NCBI GenBank assembly: GCA_018822805.1
Contig: JAHJJU010000060.1
Location: forward strand, 1 to 61,800
Direction: 5' to 3'
Source: a bacterium
GTDB taxonomy: Bacteria; Campylobacterota; Campylobacteria; Campylobacterales; Sulfurovaceae
DNA length: 61,800 nt
This document shows, piece after piece, positions 8,058 through 18,900 of this stretch; within the stretch, counting starts at the first letter, position 1, and every line of letters begins with the position of its first letter. The notes under the pieces were generated by a model. The model made no database searches, was not told the DNA's origin, and was given only the letters and a program-made list of their open reading frames with translations. A program made the translations under genes and the position numbers.

Positions 8058-8942
8058 ATGAATCAACGAACCATTAGTAAGCCAGTTGAAGTTGTTGGGA
8101 TAGGATTGCATAAAGGTGAACCTATTAAACTTCGTCTTGAACCGTTGGGAACAGATGCAGGAATCATCTTTTATCGTGAAGATTTAGCATTAAGTATTCC
8201 TCTTGCTCCATCCTCCGTTATCGACACTCAAATGGCAACGGTGATTGGTTCGCAGAAGGGTTATATATCTACCATTGAACATTTCCTTTCAGCTGTTTAT
8301 GCTTATGGTATTGACAACATGCGTGTGGTGGTAAATGGAAATGAGATGCCGATTATGGATGGCTCTGCCAGTTCATTTTGTCTTCTTTTAGATGAAGCAG
8401 GAATTCAAGAACAAGATCTTGCGAAACAGGTAATTAGAGTTAAGAAAACGGTTGAAGTGGTTGATGGTAATAAGTTTGTACGTCTTGAACCAAGTGATGA
8501 GGTTACCTTTGATTTTGAGATTGATTTTGAACATCCGGTTATTGGTCAACAGTCTGAATCTTATAGTTTTGGAACAAAACCTTTTATAGAAGAGATTGCC
8601 AGAGCTAGAACTTTTGGATTTGCACGAGACATTCAATACCTACAGAGTATTAATTTAGCATTGGGTGCAAGTTTAAATAACGCCATTGGACTTGATGACG
8701 AAAAAGTGTTAAACCCTGAAGGTTTACGATTTGAAAATGAGTTTGCACGTCATAAAATTTTAGATGCTATGGGTGATTTGATGGTAACAGGTCATAATAT
8801 TTTGGGAGCTTATAGCTCATTTGCAGGAAGTCATAAGCTCAATCATGAATTAACCGTTAAGTTGCTTTCAGACACATCTAATTATGAGATGGTTGCTCTG
8901 AATATGGCACAAAGTAGGGAGTTTGCAAAAAGTTTTGCTTAG
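8058..8942 (+). CDS. lpxC: LpxC, UDP-3-O-acyl-N-acetylglucosamine deacetylase
   Basis: Catalyses the committed step of lipid A synthesis, a zinc-dependent deacetylation in the cytoplasm. The 294 residues match the usual length. Visible motifs are KGYISTIEHFLSAVYAYG (zinc His in EH), EMPIMDGSA, the second-domain HKILDAMGDL (zinc His and Asp) and GSHKLNHEL (catalytic His). It is the first gene of a conserved Campylobacterota cluster, and its 3' end overlaps the next gene by 20 bp. It shows the organism has a Gram-negative outer membrane. Confidence 0.97.
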   Translation: MNQRTISKPVEVVGIGLHKGEPIKLRLEPLGTDAGIIFYREDLALSIPLAPSSVIDTQMATVIGSQKGYISTIEHFLSAVYAYGIDNMRVVVNGNEMPIMDGSASSFCLLLDEAGIQEQDLAKQVIRVKKTVEVVDGNKFVRLEPSDEVTFDFEIDFEHPVIGQQSESYSFGTKPFIEEIARARTFGFARDIQYLQSINLALGASLNNAIGLDDEKVLNPEGLRFENEFARHKILDAMGDLMVTGHNILGAYSSFAGSHKLNHELTVKLLSDTSNYEMVALNMAQSREFAKSFA

Positions 8943-9393
8943 TTCTTACAAAATACTGATTATTGCTATAGCTTCTCCTTTGTTAATAGGAGTTTATAAA
9001 GATGGTGAATTGATCGAAAGCATTGAGAGTGAACATAAAACCTCTGAAGTCCTTTTAAAAATATTGACAGCGTTATCTGATAAGTATGACTATAGGCACA
9101 TGGTGTATACCAATGGTCCCGGTTCTTATATGGCAATTAAGTTGACTTACATCACATTACGCTCTTTAGAGATTTTAAAAGGTATATCTTTTGAGGGATG
9201 TGACGCATTTGACCTAAATGGAGCAAATCCTATAAAAGCAATGGGGAAACTTTACTTTATCAAGGAAAAAGAGACTATAATAACGAAAAAATTTGATGAG
9301 GCGATAGAGCAACGGTTTAAACTACCTTCCATGTTGAGTGAAGTAACTATTTTAAATGATAATAAACCCTTGTATATTCTACCAGCCGTGTAA
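8923..9393 (+). CDS. TsaB-like protein (tRNA t6A modification, divergent)
   Basis: A 156-residue protein that looks like a shortened TsaB/YeaZ. It has an N-terminal ASKHA-type strand (LIIAIASPLLIGVYKDG) and the segment YTNGPGSYMAIKL, which corresponds to the GPGSFTGLR region of TsaB. TsaB works with TsaD and TsaE in making threonylcarbamoyl-adenosine on tRNA. It starts with TTG inside the end of lpxC, so translation is probably coupled. The same small gene lies between lpxC and thrB in Campylobacter. Its divergence from E. coli TsaB keeps the call tentative. Confidence 0.7.
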   Translation: MQKVLLSSYKILIIAIASPLLIGVYKDGELIESIESEHKTSEVLLKILTALSDKYDYRHMVYTNGPGSYMAIKLTYITLRSLEILKGISFEGCDAFDLNGANPIKAMGKLYFIKEKETIITKKFDEAIEQRFKLPSMLSEVTILNDNKPLYILPAV

Positions 9394-9456
9394 GAGACTA
9401 AGGAGAAGCGATGCTTTGTTCCTACAATTTACAACATCAGCAAAGGAAAAAGTACT

Positions 9457-10338
9457 TTGTTTGTATCTGTACCAGCAACATCAGCCAATCTTGGTCCGGG
9501 ATTTGATACTTTGGGATTAGCCATTAACTTACGTAATGAAATAACCATTAAACCTTCTCGTTTTTTTTCTGTATCAACACGTGGTGAAGGAGCAGAAAAT
9601 CCTCATATTCGTAAAAATATTTTGTTCATGAACATTTTTAATAAACAGTATCAAAAATTAAAAGGACAAAAAGAGAACTTTAGATTTGAATTTACCAATC
9701 GCATTCCTATCTCAAGAGGTTTAGGAAGTTCATCAGCTGTGATAACAGCTGCATTGACGTCAGCCTATGTGGCAGCCGGTGAACGTTATAATAAACGGAA
9801 AATTTTAAATTTGGCGTTAGAGTATGAACCCCATCCAGACAATATTACTCCTGCCGTTATGGGTGGATTTAATGTAGCTTGTGTGGAAGAGAAAAAAGTT
9901 TATAGTAAAAAAAGAAAAATACCAGATTATTTAAAAGCTGTTTTGGTCATTCCAAATAAAACAATTTCGACAGCAAAGTCACGGAATGTTTTGCCGGATT
10001 TATACCGAACTGAAGAGATGATCTATTCACTTTCACGTGCTTCGTTTATGACTTCATTGTTCATGACAGAGTCGTGGGATTTGTTGCGTATTGCTTCAAA
10101 AGATAAAATTCATCAAACACGAAGAATGAAACAGATGCCTGAACTTTTTGAAGTTCAAAAAACAGCTTTAGAACATGGTGCATTGATGAGCACACTTTCA
10201 GGATCAGGATCAACATTTTTTACACTTTGTTATGACGATGATGCAGCGAAGGTTCATCAAGAATTGGCACAAAAGTTTCCTAAATTTAGAGTAATTACCA
10301 AGAGTCTTGACAATTACGGCGTCACTTCAAAGAACTAA
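9457..10338 (+). CDS. thrB: Homoserine kinase
   Basis: A GHMP-family kinase that phosphorylates homoserine in threonine synthesis. It begins VSVPATSANLGPGFDTLG, has the ATP-binding loop PISRGLGSSSAVITAAL at about residues 88-104, and the C-terminal LSGSGSTFFTLC motif. It is 293 residues, the normal length. The start is TTG with AAAGGA about 10 bases upstream; no better ATG exists before the conserved N terminus. It lies within the lpxC-to-rimP cluster. Confidence 0.95.
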   Translation: MFVSVPATSANLGPGFDTLGLAINLRNEITIKPSRFFSVSTRGEGAENPHIRKNILFMNIFNKQYQKLKGQKENFRFEFTNRIPISRGLGSSSAVITAALTSAYVAAGERYNKRKILNLALEYEPHPDNITPAVMGGFNVACVEEKKVYSKKRKIPDYLKAVLVIPNKTISTAKSRNVLPDLYRTEEMIYSLSRASFMTSLFMTESWDLLRIASKDKIHQTRRMKQMPELFEVQKTALEHGALMSTLSGSGSTFFTLCYDDDAAKVHQELAQKFPKFRVITKSLDNYGVTSKN

Positions 10339-10359
10339 TAACAAAAATTGGGTATAATT

Positions 10360-10611
10360 ATGCGAAAAAATGAACCGGTGCGCATGTGCATAACATGTAG
10401 AGAAAGAGATCTACAAACAAATTTAATACGACTACAAGAAGAGAATCATCATATTTTCCCTTATCGAGGTTACGGTAGAAGTTTTTATTTGTGTAATATT
10501 TGTCGTGAAAATGAAAAAAAAGTTAAAAGTTTAACAAAACGTTTTCGACTCTCTACGGAAGATAGTGAACAGTTTGTTAAGTATTTAAAGGAGTTAGATA
10601 TACATGGATAA
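10360..10611 (+). CDS. YlxR/RnpM family RNA-binding protein
   Basis: A short basic protein of the YlxR (DUF448) family, usually encoded next to infB. The family signature EPVRMCITCRERD lies at the N terminus, with NLIRL and PYRGYGRSFYLC further on. B. subtilis YlxR (RnpM) is reported to bind RNase P RNA. I prefer the ATG at 10360 (MRKNEPVRMC) to a TTG four codons earlier. The 3' end overlaps the infB start by 8 bp, so translation is coupled. Confidence 0.88.
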   Translation: MRKNEPVRMCITCRERDLQTNLIRLQEENHHIFPYRGYGRSFYLCNICRENEKKVKSLTKRFRLSTEDSEQFVKYLKELDIHG

Positions 10612-13381
10612 AGTTAAAATCCAAGAGATAGCAGATGAAGCAGGTGCTTCAAATGCTGTACTTATTGAGAAAGCTAAAGAGTTAGGGTATGACGTAAAAG
10701 CAGCCAATAGTACAGTAACGGTTGAAGAAGCTGGAATCTTAATTGATTATGCTATTAATGGTGTTAAGCCAAAAACAGTAGAGAAACCTAAAGTTAAAGT
10801 AGTTAAAAAAGCAGCAGTGGTTAAAAATGCTGAGATTAAAAAAGATGAATCCATTAAAACGGTTTCCAAAGAAGTTACAGAACCTGAAGTTAAAGAAGAG
10901 GTTACCGTAAGTAAACCGGTGAAAAAGACTGCTTCTAAAAAAGGTTCAATTACAGCAACTCCTAAAAAGAAGAAGATTGAAATTGTTGAAGTTCCTAAAG
11001 TAGAAGAAGTTAACGTTGAAACTTCTATAAAAAAAGTTGTTGCGTCAACTGATGTTGAAGAACCTAAAGTAAAGACTTCCGTTGTTGAAACAGTTAAAGA
11101 ACAAGTTAAAGAAGAAGCTCCTGCTGTTGAAGAAGAGAAGCCTAAAATGAAGCGTAAACGTATTGGTATTACAGTGGTTAAAAAAGCTGATAGAGAGAAG
11201 CCACAAATTAGAATCGTAGAAGAACGTAAAGTTGAAGAGCCTATTGAAGTTACGAGAAAAAAAATGGGGGGCACACCAACACCTCCATCGAAGAAAAAAA
11301 CTAAAAAAATGGCAGTTGCAAAAGAAACCGGTGAAAAACTTGACTTTATGGCACACTCTAGTTTTGGTGGATATGGACGTAATCAAGTTACAGAAGTAGA
11401 AGAAGAACCGGAAGTAATGATGCTTGATTTCTCAGATAAAAATATCTATGAAGATATGATGAGACAAGAGCAAAAGCGTAAAGAAGAAGCTAAAAAAAGA
11501 GCTGCAGTCGGTGGCGTAGTTCAAGGTCGAACCGGTGGACAACAAGGAAAACGAAAACCATCCGGTCTTAGACGTGGTGGTAAACGTAAAAAGTATGTTA
11601 AAGAAGAGAGTACGGGACCTATTACTTCTATTCAAATTCCTGAAAATGTAAGGGTTTATGAATTTGCCGAAAAAGTGGGTAGAAGTACAGGTGAAGTGAT
11701 TAAAGTACTCTTTACTCTTGGAACCATGTTTACTCAAAATGACTTCTTAGACAAAGACTCTATTGAGATTCTTGCAGAAGAATTTGAAGTTGAAGTACAT
11801 ACCATCGATCCATTGGATACATTGGATTATGTAAAAGCTTATGACGACATTCCTAATGAACATGAAGAGGAGCGACCACCGGTTATTACCATTATGGGTC
11901 ACGTTGACCACGGTAAAACATCATTGCTTGATAGAATTCGTTCAACAAAAGTGGCTGCCAAAGAGGCAGGTGGAATTACCCAGCATGTTGGTGCGTATCA
12001 AGTTGAAAAAAATGGTAAAAAAATATCATTTATAGATACTCCGGGTCACGCAGCCTTTACCGAGATGCGTGCTAGGGGAGCTCAGGCAACCGATATTGTT
12101 ATTATTGTTGTTGCTGCAGACGATGGTGTGAAGCAACAGACCAAAGAAGCTGTTTCTCATGCTAAAGCTGCTGGTGTACCAATTGTGGTTGCGATTAACA
12201 AAATGGACAAAGAGGGTGCAAACCCTGAGATGGCTAAGTCACAGTTGGCTGAACTTGGAATTACACCGGCTGAATGGGGTGGAGAGTATGAGTTTGTTCC
12301 TGTTTCAGCACATACCGGTGAAGGAATTGATGATCTACTTGATACGTTGTTATTGACATCGGAAGTGATGGAACTGACAGCTGATCCGAGTAGAAATGCT
12401 AAAGCAGTTGTGGTTGAAAGTTCTGTAGAAAAAGGTTTTGGTGCTGTTGCAAATGTTATTGTTCAAAATGGTACATTAAATGTTGGAGACAGTTTTGTAG
12501 TGGGTACAACATTCGGTAAAGTTAAGACCATGATGCTGGATGATGGTACACGAACAAAATCAATTGGACCAAGTACTCCTGCTGCTGTTGTGGGACTTTC
12601 AGAAGTACCAACAGCCGGTGAGGTGATGGTGGTTATGGACTCAGAAAAAGAGGCAAGAGACCTTGCTGCAAAAAGAGCTGAGTATGCAAGAACCAAAGAG
12701 CTTTCTAAAAGTACGAAAGTTTCTCTTGAAGATCTTAGCTCAATCATTGCCGAGGGTAACCTTAAATCACTTCCGGTTATTATTAAGACAGATGTACAAG
12801 GTTCTCTTGAAGCGATTAAAGGAACATTGCTTGATCTTAAAAATGAAGAAGTTAAAGTTAATGTTATTCATGAGGGCGTTGGTGGTGTTACCGAGAGTGA
12901 CGTACAATTGGCAAATGCTAGTGAACACGCTATCATTTTAGGTTTTAATGTTAGACCTACAGGTGCTGTTAAAAACAAAGCCAAAGAGTTAGGCGTTGAG
13001 ATTAAAACGTACTCAATTATCTACGAGCTTCTTGATGATGTTAAAGCCCTTCTTGGTGGTATGATGAGTCCGGTTGTTTCAGAAGAAGTGACAGGACAAG
13101 CAGAAGTTCGTGAGACTTTCTCTGTCGCTAAAGTTGGAACCATTGCCGGTTGTAAAGTATCTGATGGAACCATTGTTAGAAATGCCGGTGCACGACTGAT
13201 TCGTGATGGTGTTGTTATTTATACAACAACCATCTCTTCTCTTAAACGATTTAACGACGATGTTAAAGAGGTTAAGAATGGATTTGAGTGTGGTATTATG
13301 CTTGCAAACTACAATGACATTAAAGAAGGTGATGTCATTGAAACCTTTAAAATGGTAGAAGAACAAGTAAAATTAGATTAA
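10604..13381 (+). CDS. infB: Translation initiation factor IF-2
   Basis: A 925-residue translation GTPase that brings initiator tRNA to the ribosome. An N-terminal IF2_N domain ([20 protein letters not shown]) is followed by a long Lys/Glu/Val-rich linker (about 50-330), a second IF2_N-like domain ([20 protein letters not shown]) and the G domain. The G domain has [44 protein letters not shown] and VSAHTGEG, and domains II-IV follow. The low-complexity linker produces large spurious frames on the opposite strand. It sits in the usual infB-rbfA-rimP order. Confidence 0.98.
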   Translation: MDKVKIQEIADEAGASNAVLIEKAKELGYDVKAANSTVTVEEAGILIDYAINGVKPKTVEKPKVKVVKKAAVVKNAEIKKDESIKTVSKEVTEPEVKEEVTVSKPVKKTASKKGSITATPKKKKIEIVEVPKVEEVNVETSIKKVVASTDVEEPKVKTSVVETVKEQVKEEAPAVEEEKPKMKRKRIGITVVKKADREKPQIRIVEERKVEEPIEVTRKKMGGTPTPPSKKKTKKMAVAKETGEKLDFMAHSSFGGYGRNQVTEVEEEPEVMMLDFSDKNIYEDMMRQEQKRKEEAKKRAAVGGVVQGRTGGQQGKRKPSGLRRGGKRKKYVKEESTGPITSIQIPENVRVYEFAEKVGRSTGEVIKVLFTLGTMFTQNDFLDKDSIEILAEEFEVEVHTIDPLDTLDYVKAYDDIPNEHEEERPPVITIMGHVDHGKTSLLDRIRSTKVAAKEAGGITQHVGAYQVEKNGKKISFIDTPGHAAFTEMRARGAQATDIVIIVVAADDGVKQQTKEAVSHAKAAGVPIVVAINKMDKEGANPEMAKSQLAELGITPAEWGGEYEFVPVSAHTGEGIDDLLDTLLLTSEVMELTADPSRNAKAVVVESSVEKGFGAVANVIVQNGTLNVGDSFVVGTTFGKVKTMMLDDGTRTKSIGPSTPAAVVGLSEVPTAGEVMVVMDSEKEARDLAAKRAEYARTKELSKSTKVSLEDLSSIIAEGNLKSLPVIIKTDVQGSLEAIKGTLLDLKNEEVKVNVIHEGVGGVTESDVQLANASEHAIILGFNVRPTGAVKNKAKELGVEIKTYSIIYELLDDVKALLGGMMSPVVSEEVTGQAEVRETFSVAKVGTIAGCKVSDGTIVRNAGARLIRDGVVIYTTTISSLKRFNDDVKEVKNGFECGIMLANYNDIKEGDVIETFKMVEEQVKLD

Positions 13382-13393
13382 TCTAATTTTACT

Positions 13394-13419
13394 GTAGGGG
13401 TAGAGCCAGGTCTCTACCC
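13394..13419 (+). repeat. REP-like GTAG hairpin between infB and rbfA
   Basis: GTAG plus an 8-bp stem GGGTAGAG/CTCTACCC with loop CCAGGT. It lies 13 bases after the infB stop and 19 bases before the rbfA start. It may also affect transcript stability or coupling between the two genes. Confidence 0.7.
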
Positions 13420-13438
13420 TCTATATGTAGGAACATAA

Positions 13439-13819
13439 ATGAGAGAAGAAGAAATAAAAAGAAAGAGAACGGAGTCAAGACTTGTAGAGCTGATTCCTGA
13501 AGCACTTTCAGGAATGAATGACAATAGAATTAATGGTCTTTCCGTGACAGAAGTGGTCTGTTCACGTGGTCGTTATGATGCTAAAGTTTATCTTGATAAA
13601 TCTTATTTAGATAAAAAAGAACAAGCAGAAGCATTAAAACAACTACGGGCTGTTTCAGGTTATCTTTCAACCTATATTCGTGAGAGTGAAGGGTGGTATA
13701 AGGCTCCTAAATTTACATTTGAATTTGATGACCAGTTAGAGAGAATTTCGAATATAGAAGCACTTTTTAAAGAGATAAGCAAGAGAAAAAGTAAGGATGA
13801 TACAGATGAGCAGTCTTAA
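13439..13819 (+). CDS. rbfA: Ribosome-binding factor A
   Basis: A 126-residue KH-like protein that helps maturation of the 30S subunit and 16S rRNA 5' end. Recognised from KRKRTESRLVELIPEAL at the start, LSVTEVVCSRGRYDAKVYL and LRAVSGYLSTYIRE, and from its position between infB and rimP. The similarity to E. coli RbfA is moderate, as in other Campylobacterota. It overlaps rimP by about 14 bp. Confidence 0.88.
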   Translation: MREEEIKRKRTESRLVELIPEALSGMNDNRINGLSVTEVVCSRGRYDAKVYLDKSYLDKKEQAEALKQLRAVSGYLSTYIRESEGWYKAPKFTFEFDDQLERISNIEALFKEISKRKSKDDTDEQS

Positions 13820-14249
13820 TGAACAAATAGAAAAAATTGTTAAGGCAAATGGTGCCAGTTTCTATGGAACTGAGACAGTACAAGAAGATGGTAATACTAT
13901 CTTTAGAGTTTACATTACTCAAGAAGGTGGAGTAACTCTTGATTTATGTGCAGAAATTTCAAATGAACTTTCTGTATTTTTTGATGTGAATCCTCCGATG
14001 CATGGAGCTTATTTTTTAGAAGTAAGTTCTCCGGGTATTGAACGAAAGTTGGAGAATCCTACGCATTTTATGTCGGCAATCGGTGAGCGTGTCAAATTCA
14101 AAGTTCACGGTGGAGACAAAGAAAAAGGTTTGATTCTTTCTGCTGATGAAGCTGGTTTCAGCATAGAAAAAAAGGGTGAGCCTGTACGTTTTGAATATGC
14201 AAATATCTCTAAAGCAAAAACGTATTTTGAGTGGAACAAAGCGAAATAA
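13806..14249 (+). CDS. rimP: Ribosome maturation factor RimP
   Basis: Needed for 30S subunit assembly. Motifs seen are GASFYGTE, LDLCAEISNELSVFFD and the family hallmark YFLEVSSPGIERKL, with the C-terminal SH3-like domain after it. I chose ATG 13806 because GTAAGGA lies eight bases upstream; an ATG at 13797 is the alternative. It ends the conserved translation cluster. Confidence 0.93.
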   Translation: MSSLNEQIEKIVKANGASFYGTETVQEDGNTIFRVYITQEGGVTLDLCAEISNELSVFFDVNPPMHGAYFLEVSSPGIERKLENPTHFMSAIGERVKFKVHGGDKEKGLILSADEAGFSIEKKGEPVRFEYANISKAKTYFEWNKAK

Positions 14250-14274
14250 ATAACCTTTTTTATAAGGATTTTTA

Positions 14275-15291
14275 ATGAACAGTAACCAAATCTATATGAA
14301 CCTAGCCATAAAAAAAGCATGGCAATACCAAGGCTTAACCTATCCAAACCCTGCTGTAGGGGCAGTAATGGTCTGCAAAGATGAGATTATTGCCCTAGAA
14401 GCCCACCAAAAAGTAGGAACATCACATGCTGAGGTTTTAGCATTGCTAAAAGCCTATGAAACCTTATCGAATCAAACGATAACTTTTGATAGATTTAATG
14501 CTCATAGGGCTCATGAATTTTTATACACCTTACCCAAAGAATTTTTTTCAGAGTGTACGCTTTATGTGACATTAGAGCCATGCTCTCATATTGGGAAAAC
14601 TCCTTCTTGTGCTTCACTTTTAGCACATATCCAACCTAAAAAAGTCATCATTGCTACACTTGATCCTATAAAAGGGCATGATGGTGGATTAGAGCGACTA
14701 AAAGAACAAAGTATAGAGGTTGAGATAGGGGTAAGTGAAGAGGAGGCTAAAGCTTTGCTAGAGCCTTTTTTAATCTGGAAAAAACAGGCTTTTGTGCTTT
14801 TTAAATTGGCTCAAACGTCTAATGGTAAAATAGGTGGTGGCTATTTGAGTTCAAAGGAGTCCCTTGCGCATGTACATCAACTGCGTTCAGTCTGTTCTGA
14901 AATGCTTATAGGGGGAAATACGGTACGAATGGATAGACCCACGTTAGATTGTCGTTTTTCATTAAAGAGTTTTTGGGGTGATAAAGCACCTGATATTATG
15001 ATTTATGCAAAAAAAGACAATTTTGATAGAGAGATACCTCTTTTTTCTGTACCAAATAGAGAAGTGGAAATTAGCAATGTTTTAAAAGATTTTGATAAAC
15101 CTTCTTTTATTTTTGTAGAGGGTGGAGAGGGGATGTTGAATGCTCTTAAAGATAAGATAGATTGGGTTTTACAGTATCAAACACCTAAATTTTCTACGGA
15201 TACTTCTACCTATAATGTAGATATGCAATTGGAGTTTTTACATCAAGACACTAAAGGGGTAGATTTAATGTTATGGAGTCGAAAAAAGTAA
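14275..15291 (+). CDS. ribD: Bifunctional riboflavin deaminase/reductase RibD
   Basis: Carries out two steps of riboflavin synthesis: deamination and reduction of the pyrimidine intermediate. The N-terminal deaminase has GLTYPNPAVGAVMV, GTSHAEVLAL (zinc His/catalytic Glu) and LEPCSHIGKTPSC (zinc cysteines). The C-terminal reductase (about 175-338) starts FVLFKLAQTSNGKIGG and includes MLIGGNTVRMDRPTLDCR. The reductase half is rather compact. The start is preceded by AAGGA. It follows rimP by 25 bases. Confidence 0.93.
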   Translation: MNSNQIYMNLAIKKAWQYQGLTYPNPAVGAVMVCKDEIIALEAHQKVGTSHAEVLALLKAYETLSNQTITFDRFNAHRAHEFLYTLPKEFFSECTLYVTLEPCSHIGKTPSCASLLAHIQPKKVIIATLDPIKGHDGGLERLKEQSIEVEIGVSEEEAKALLEPFLIWKKQAFVLFKLAQTSNGKIGGGYLSSKESLAHVHQLRSVCSEMLIGGNTVRMDRPTLDCRFSLKSFWGDKAPDIMIYAKKDNFDREIPLFSVPNREVEISNVLKDFDKPSFIFVEGGEGMLNALKDKIDWVLQYQTPKFSTDTSTYNVDMQLEFLHQDTKGVDLMLWSRKK

Positions 15292-15377
15292 TCAGTCCTT
15301 ACTTAAATTGCTTCATTAATATATCGTTCACCTTTTATTGTCCATTGGTTTACAAATAGTCCCTATAATACCAATAT

Positions 15378-15523
15378 GAAAGATATGGAATCAAAACTCC
15401 TCCCAAAAAAGATTCCATTTTGGAACAGTACCTTCCAAAATAAGCTGAAGTCTCTGTAAAATAATTTCACAGACTCCTTTGTATACAACCTCCCTTAAAA
15501 TAATACTTCAGCTTATATCTTTC
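15378..15523. repeat. Nested inverted-repeat element (MITE-like or structured RNA)
   Basis: A 146-bp segment between the convergent ribD and REC genes, full of complementary arms. Outer arms GAAAGATAT/ATATCTTTC lie at 15378-15386 and 15515-15523. Inside are GGAATC/GATTCC (15387, 15411), TTTTGGAA/TTCCAAAA (15418, 15433) and a perfect 12-bp pair ATAAGCTGAAGT/ACTTCAGCTTAT (15440, 15505). No target-site duplication is evident. It could be a small non-autonomous element or act as a two-way terminator. The rest of the 290-bp gap holds nothing else I recognise. Confidence 0.5.
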
Positions 15524-15582
15524 CTTTTGTTAAAAAATCTTAAGCGTTTGAATCAAAATAGGAAAATTTATGAAACTTGTTT

Positions 15583-15945
15583 TTACTGTTCCCTAATAGC
15601 TGTTAAAAGTTTTTCTTCGGTCACGGGTTTGACTATAAATGATTTAGCTCCTAAATTGAGTATCTCTTTAATCCGTAAATCATTTGAAGAGACAGCAATA
15701 ATAGGTACAGGTGTTAAGTTTTCGTCTGAAAGATAATGTTTTAAGAACTCAGAACCATCCATATTTGGCATTTCAACATCCAGTAAGATAAGTTGAATAT
15801 CAGCATGTTCTTGACATTTATTTAAAGCATCACGTCCATCGACAGATTCAATAATGTCTACTTGATAGAGTTCTTTTTTTAACAGTGAAACAAGGAGGCG
15901 ACGATTAATATAATCATCATCGACTATTAGTACTTTAAAAACCAT
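15583..15945 (-). CDS. Single-domain CheY-like response regulator
   Basis: A 120-residue REC domain and nothing else. It shows FKVLIVDDDYINRRLL (acidic pocket), LILLDVEMPNMDG (phospho-acceptor Asp), PIIAVSSND and SFIVKPVTEEKL (conserved Lys). It starts eight bases after the hybrid kinase gene, so it is cotranscribed. With no output domain, it probably acts by protein contact or as a phosphate carrier in the relay formed with the kinase and Hpt proteins. Confidence 0.9.
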   Translation of the reverse strand: MVFKVLIVDDDYINRRLLVSLLKKELYQVDIIESVDGRDALNKCQEHADIQLILLDVEMPNMDGSEFLKHYLSDENLTPVPIIAVSSNDLRIKEILNLGAKSFIVKPVTEEKLLTAIREQ

Positions 15946-15953
15946 TTTTATAA

Positions 15954-18900
15954 TTACCTTCGATACTTTTTTATAAGCTCATCTATTTTTTCTCGTTTAA
16001 TAATACCCACATGAATCTCTTTAATCAGTTGGTTATTATAGTACTCATCGCTTGGTCGACTGTGTGTCAGCATGATAATATTCATTGCATCATGTTGTTT
16101 GTTTAAAACATTTTCATTAAATGCTTCAAACTCTTTATCAATCAATAAGATGTCGTATTTACGATTTTGTATCTGTTCTTCAAGCTGCTGAGTGTTGGCA
16201 ACAATTTCAATATTATAACTTAAGTTGTTAATCACTTTTGAAAGAATTTGTGCTTCAAGAGGATTTTTCTTTGCTATGAGTATACTTTTGTGACTGTAGT
16301 GATTCGTAGTAGGTTTTTTTTGTTTTTCTACGTGAGTTTCACGATAGATATCCTCTTTTTTCACTTTCTCTTTTATTGGAGCAATTAGAGAAATATTTGG
16401 GATATCCTCATTAAAATCTTCCAACAGCATAAGACCATTATCCAGATTAACAGTTGGTGTCACCGGTACTTTTTTCTCAGTGACTTCTTCATCCTCATCT
16501 AATAGATGAAGCTTTGATTTTTCTCTTTTTAGAGGTTCATCACTCTCTTCAATTATCTCTTCGTCACTTTTTTGTTTTAAAAACTTTTTCAAGATAAATA
16601 GAAGTTCATTGGTCTCAATTGGTTTAGGAATATATTCATCCAATCCTTCTGTAATAAAACGTTCACGGTCACCATTCAGTGCGTTGGCTGTTAGTGCAAC
16701 AATAGGTATGTGTGTTAACTGTTCTTCAATTTCATAATTTAAAATTTCATGAGTTGCTTCAACCCCATCCATAACAGGCATTTGAATGTCCATAAAAATT
16801 AGATCATAATGTTCTCTTTTACGTTTTTCAAATGCTTCCAATCCATTGTTGGCAAGTTCTACTTTAACACCATATTTTAAAAGAATTTGTTTAATCAATT
16901 TTTGGTTAATAAAGTTGTCTTCTGCAACCAATACAGTTCCATTAAATTGAATGTTTTTAAATGGAGATGAGCTTCTAACTTTTGATTTCTCTTGATCTGA
17001 CTCCTCTTCAATAGGGTTAATGGTCTTTAACCCTTGAACGATTTTGGTTGGTGTGATTGGTTTATAAAGAATTTTAGCAGCATTGATGCCCAAAGATTCT
17101 AACTTATCACGATTTGAGAAACTTGAAAGAAGAATCACTTTGTGTGAGTTTAGTTTATAGATGGTATTGAGCAGTTTATCGTCACTGTTGTCCACATCAA
17201 GCCAAATACTGTTAAGTTCTTTATTCTCGTTACATTTTTTAAGATCAGCCGGTGTTAAAAATGGTTTACTTTCAATATGATAATAATTTAAATATTTTGA
17301 AAGATAGATATCTTGTTGTACCGGCAATTGATAGTCGAATTTACAAATGCTAATGTCATCGAAGTCTGCATCTAAGCCCAATTCGGTGCTTTCAAGCACT
17401 TCTTCAAAGATAATATTAAAGTAGAATTTTGTTCCCTTTTCTTTTTGACTTTCAAGTTTTAATTCAGAATCCATCAATTCTAAAAATTTGGTTGAAATGG
17501 TGAGTCCTAGACCGGTACCACCATATTTTCGCGTAATTGAAACATCAGCTTGAGTAAAGGCAGCAAAAACATTAAGTTGTTGCTCTTTGGTCATTCCGAC
17601 TCCATTGTCTTCAATGGAGAATGCCAACTCTGTTTTATTGTCAATTGAAGAGATTTTATTGATCTCTACATTGATTTTTCCTCCAAAATCTGTAAACTTA
17701 ATGGCATTACTCATTAAGTTGATTAGTACTTCTTTAATTTTAACTGCATCTCCAAGAATCTTTTTGTTAATGTTTGGATCGAGGTAGAAGTTAAGATCAA
17801 TATTTTTTTCAGAGGCTCTTACACCATAGGTCTCTATGGCACTCTCAAACTCAATAATAGGATCAAAAATGGTCATATCAAGTTCTGTTTTGTTGCTCTC
17901 TATTTTTGAAAGATCCAAAATGTTGTTAATAATACTCAAGAGGTTTTCGGAACTTTTTTCAATAATGTTGGTAAATTCTCGTTGTTCCTCATTTAGGTCT
18001 GTACTCTTAAGAAGTTCAGTAAACCCTACAATTCCGTTTAATGGTGTACGAATCTCATGAGACATGTTTGCTAAAAAGAGTGACTTTGATTCATTGGCCT
18101 CAAGTGCTTGCATTTTATCAGATTTGGCATTTTCGATCAGCAGCTCAATAAATTTATAGGCATCTTTCATTCCTTGACGGCTGTGGAGATTGATGTTGCT
18201 TAGTGCTGAGATGCTTGGTTGATCAAAAGCATTATCGGCTTCTATGGCAGCATTATTTAGAATCTCTTCCAAATCTTTCATGTTGTTGTTGAGTTCTTTA
18301 CGTGTTGAAATCCCTACAATTGTTAAAGCAAGTGTTAAGAGCATCACCAATGCAGCAAGACCAAGAATGATTAATTGTTCTGTATTGAATGCATCTATCT
18401 TAGCTAGAAGTGTTTTTTCTATTTTTCTGTTTAGGGTAGAAAGATGATTGATTTTTTTACTATTTAAGTTAAACCATCTCTCAGCAGTTATTTGAAATTG
18501 ACCATCTTTAAAATTTTGGTTAATGTTTATAAAGTTTGTCTCAACATTTTGAATTTCTTTTTTTACTTCCGGTGTATTGATGTAAATGAGTATTTCATCT
18601 TTTAATTGTTCATCATTAATATGTTCATGATTAAAGTTACTGTTTAGATTTCTAGCATGGTTTAAAAAATTAAGATGACTTGTGGTTAGTAGTTTTTGAC
18701 TGCTTATAAAATAGCCTAAATAGTCACGTTGTAGTGCTGTATAGTGTATGTTTTGATTGACTTGATTTAATGCTTTACTTAAAGTATCGATTTCACTGTT
18801 AATAGGAATATTAAGTGATTTTTGTTGCTCTTCTATAAGTGGATTGATAATACTTTTACTGTAACCATCATGAAACAGCATTTCCAAATTCATTTTGTGG

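Noticed and set aside
10747-11274. Long minus-strand frame opposite the infB linker
   Set aside because: It is a Ser/Thr/Leu-rich shadow of the Lys/Glu/Val-rich low-complexity linker of IF-2.
15479-15736. Plus-strand frame of 85 codons across the nested repeat element and the REC gene
   Set aside because: It overlaps the well-supported REC gene on the other strand and has no ribosome site or family features.
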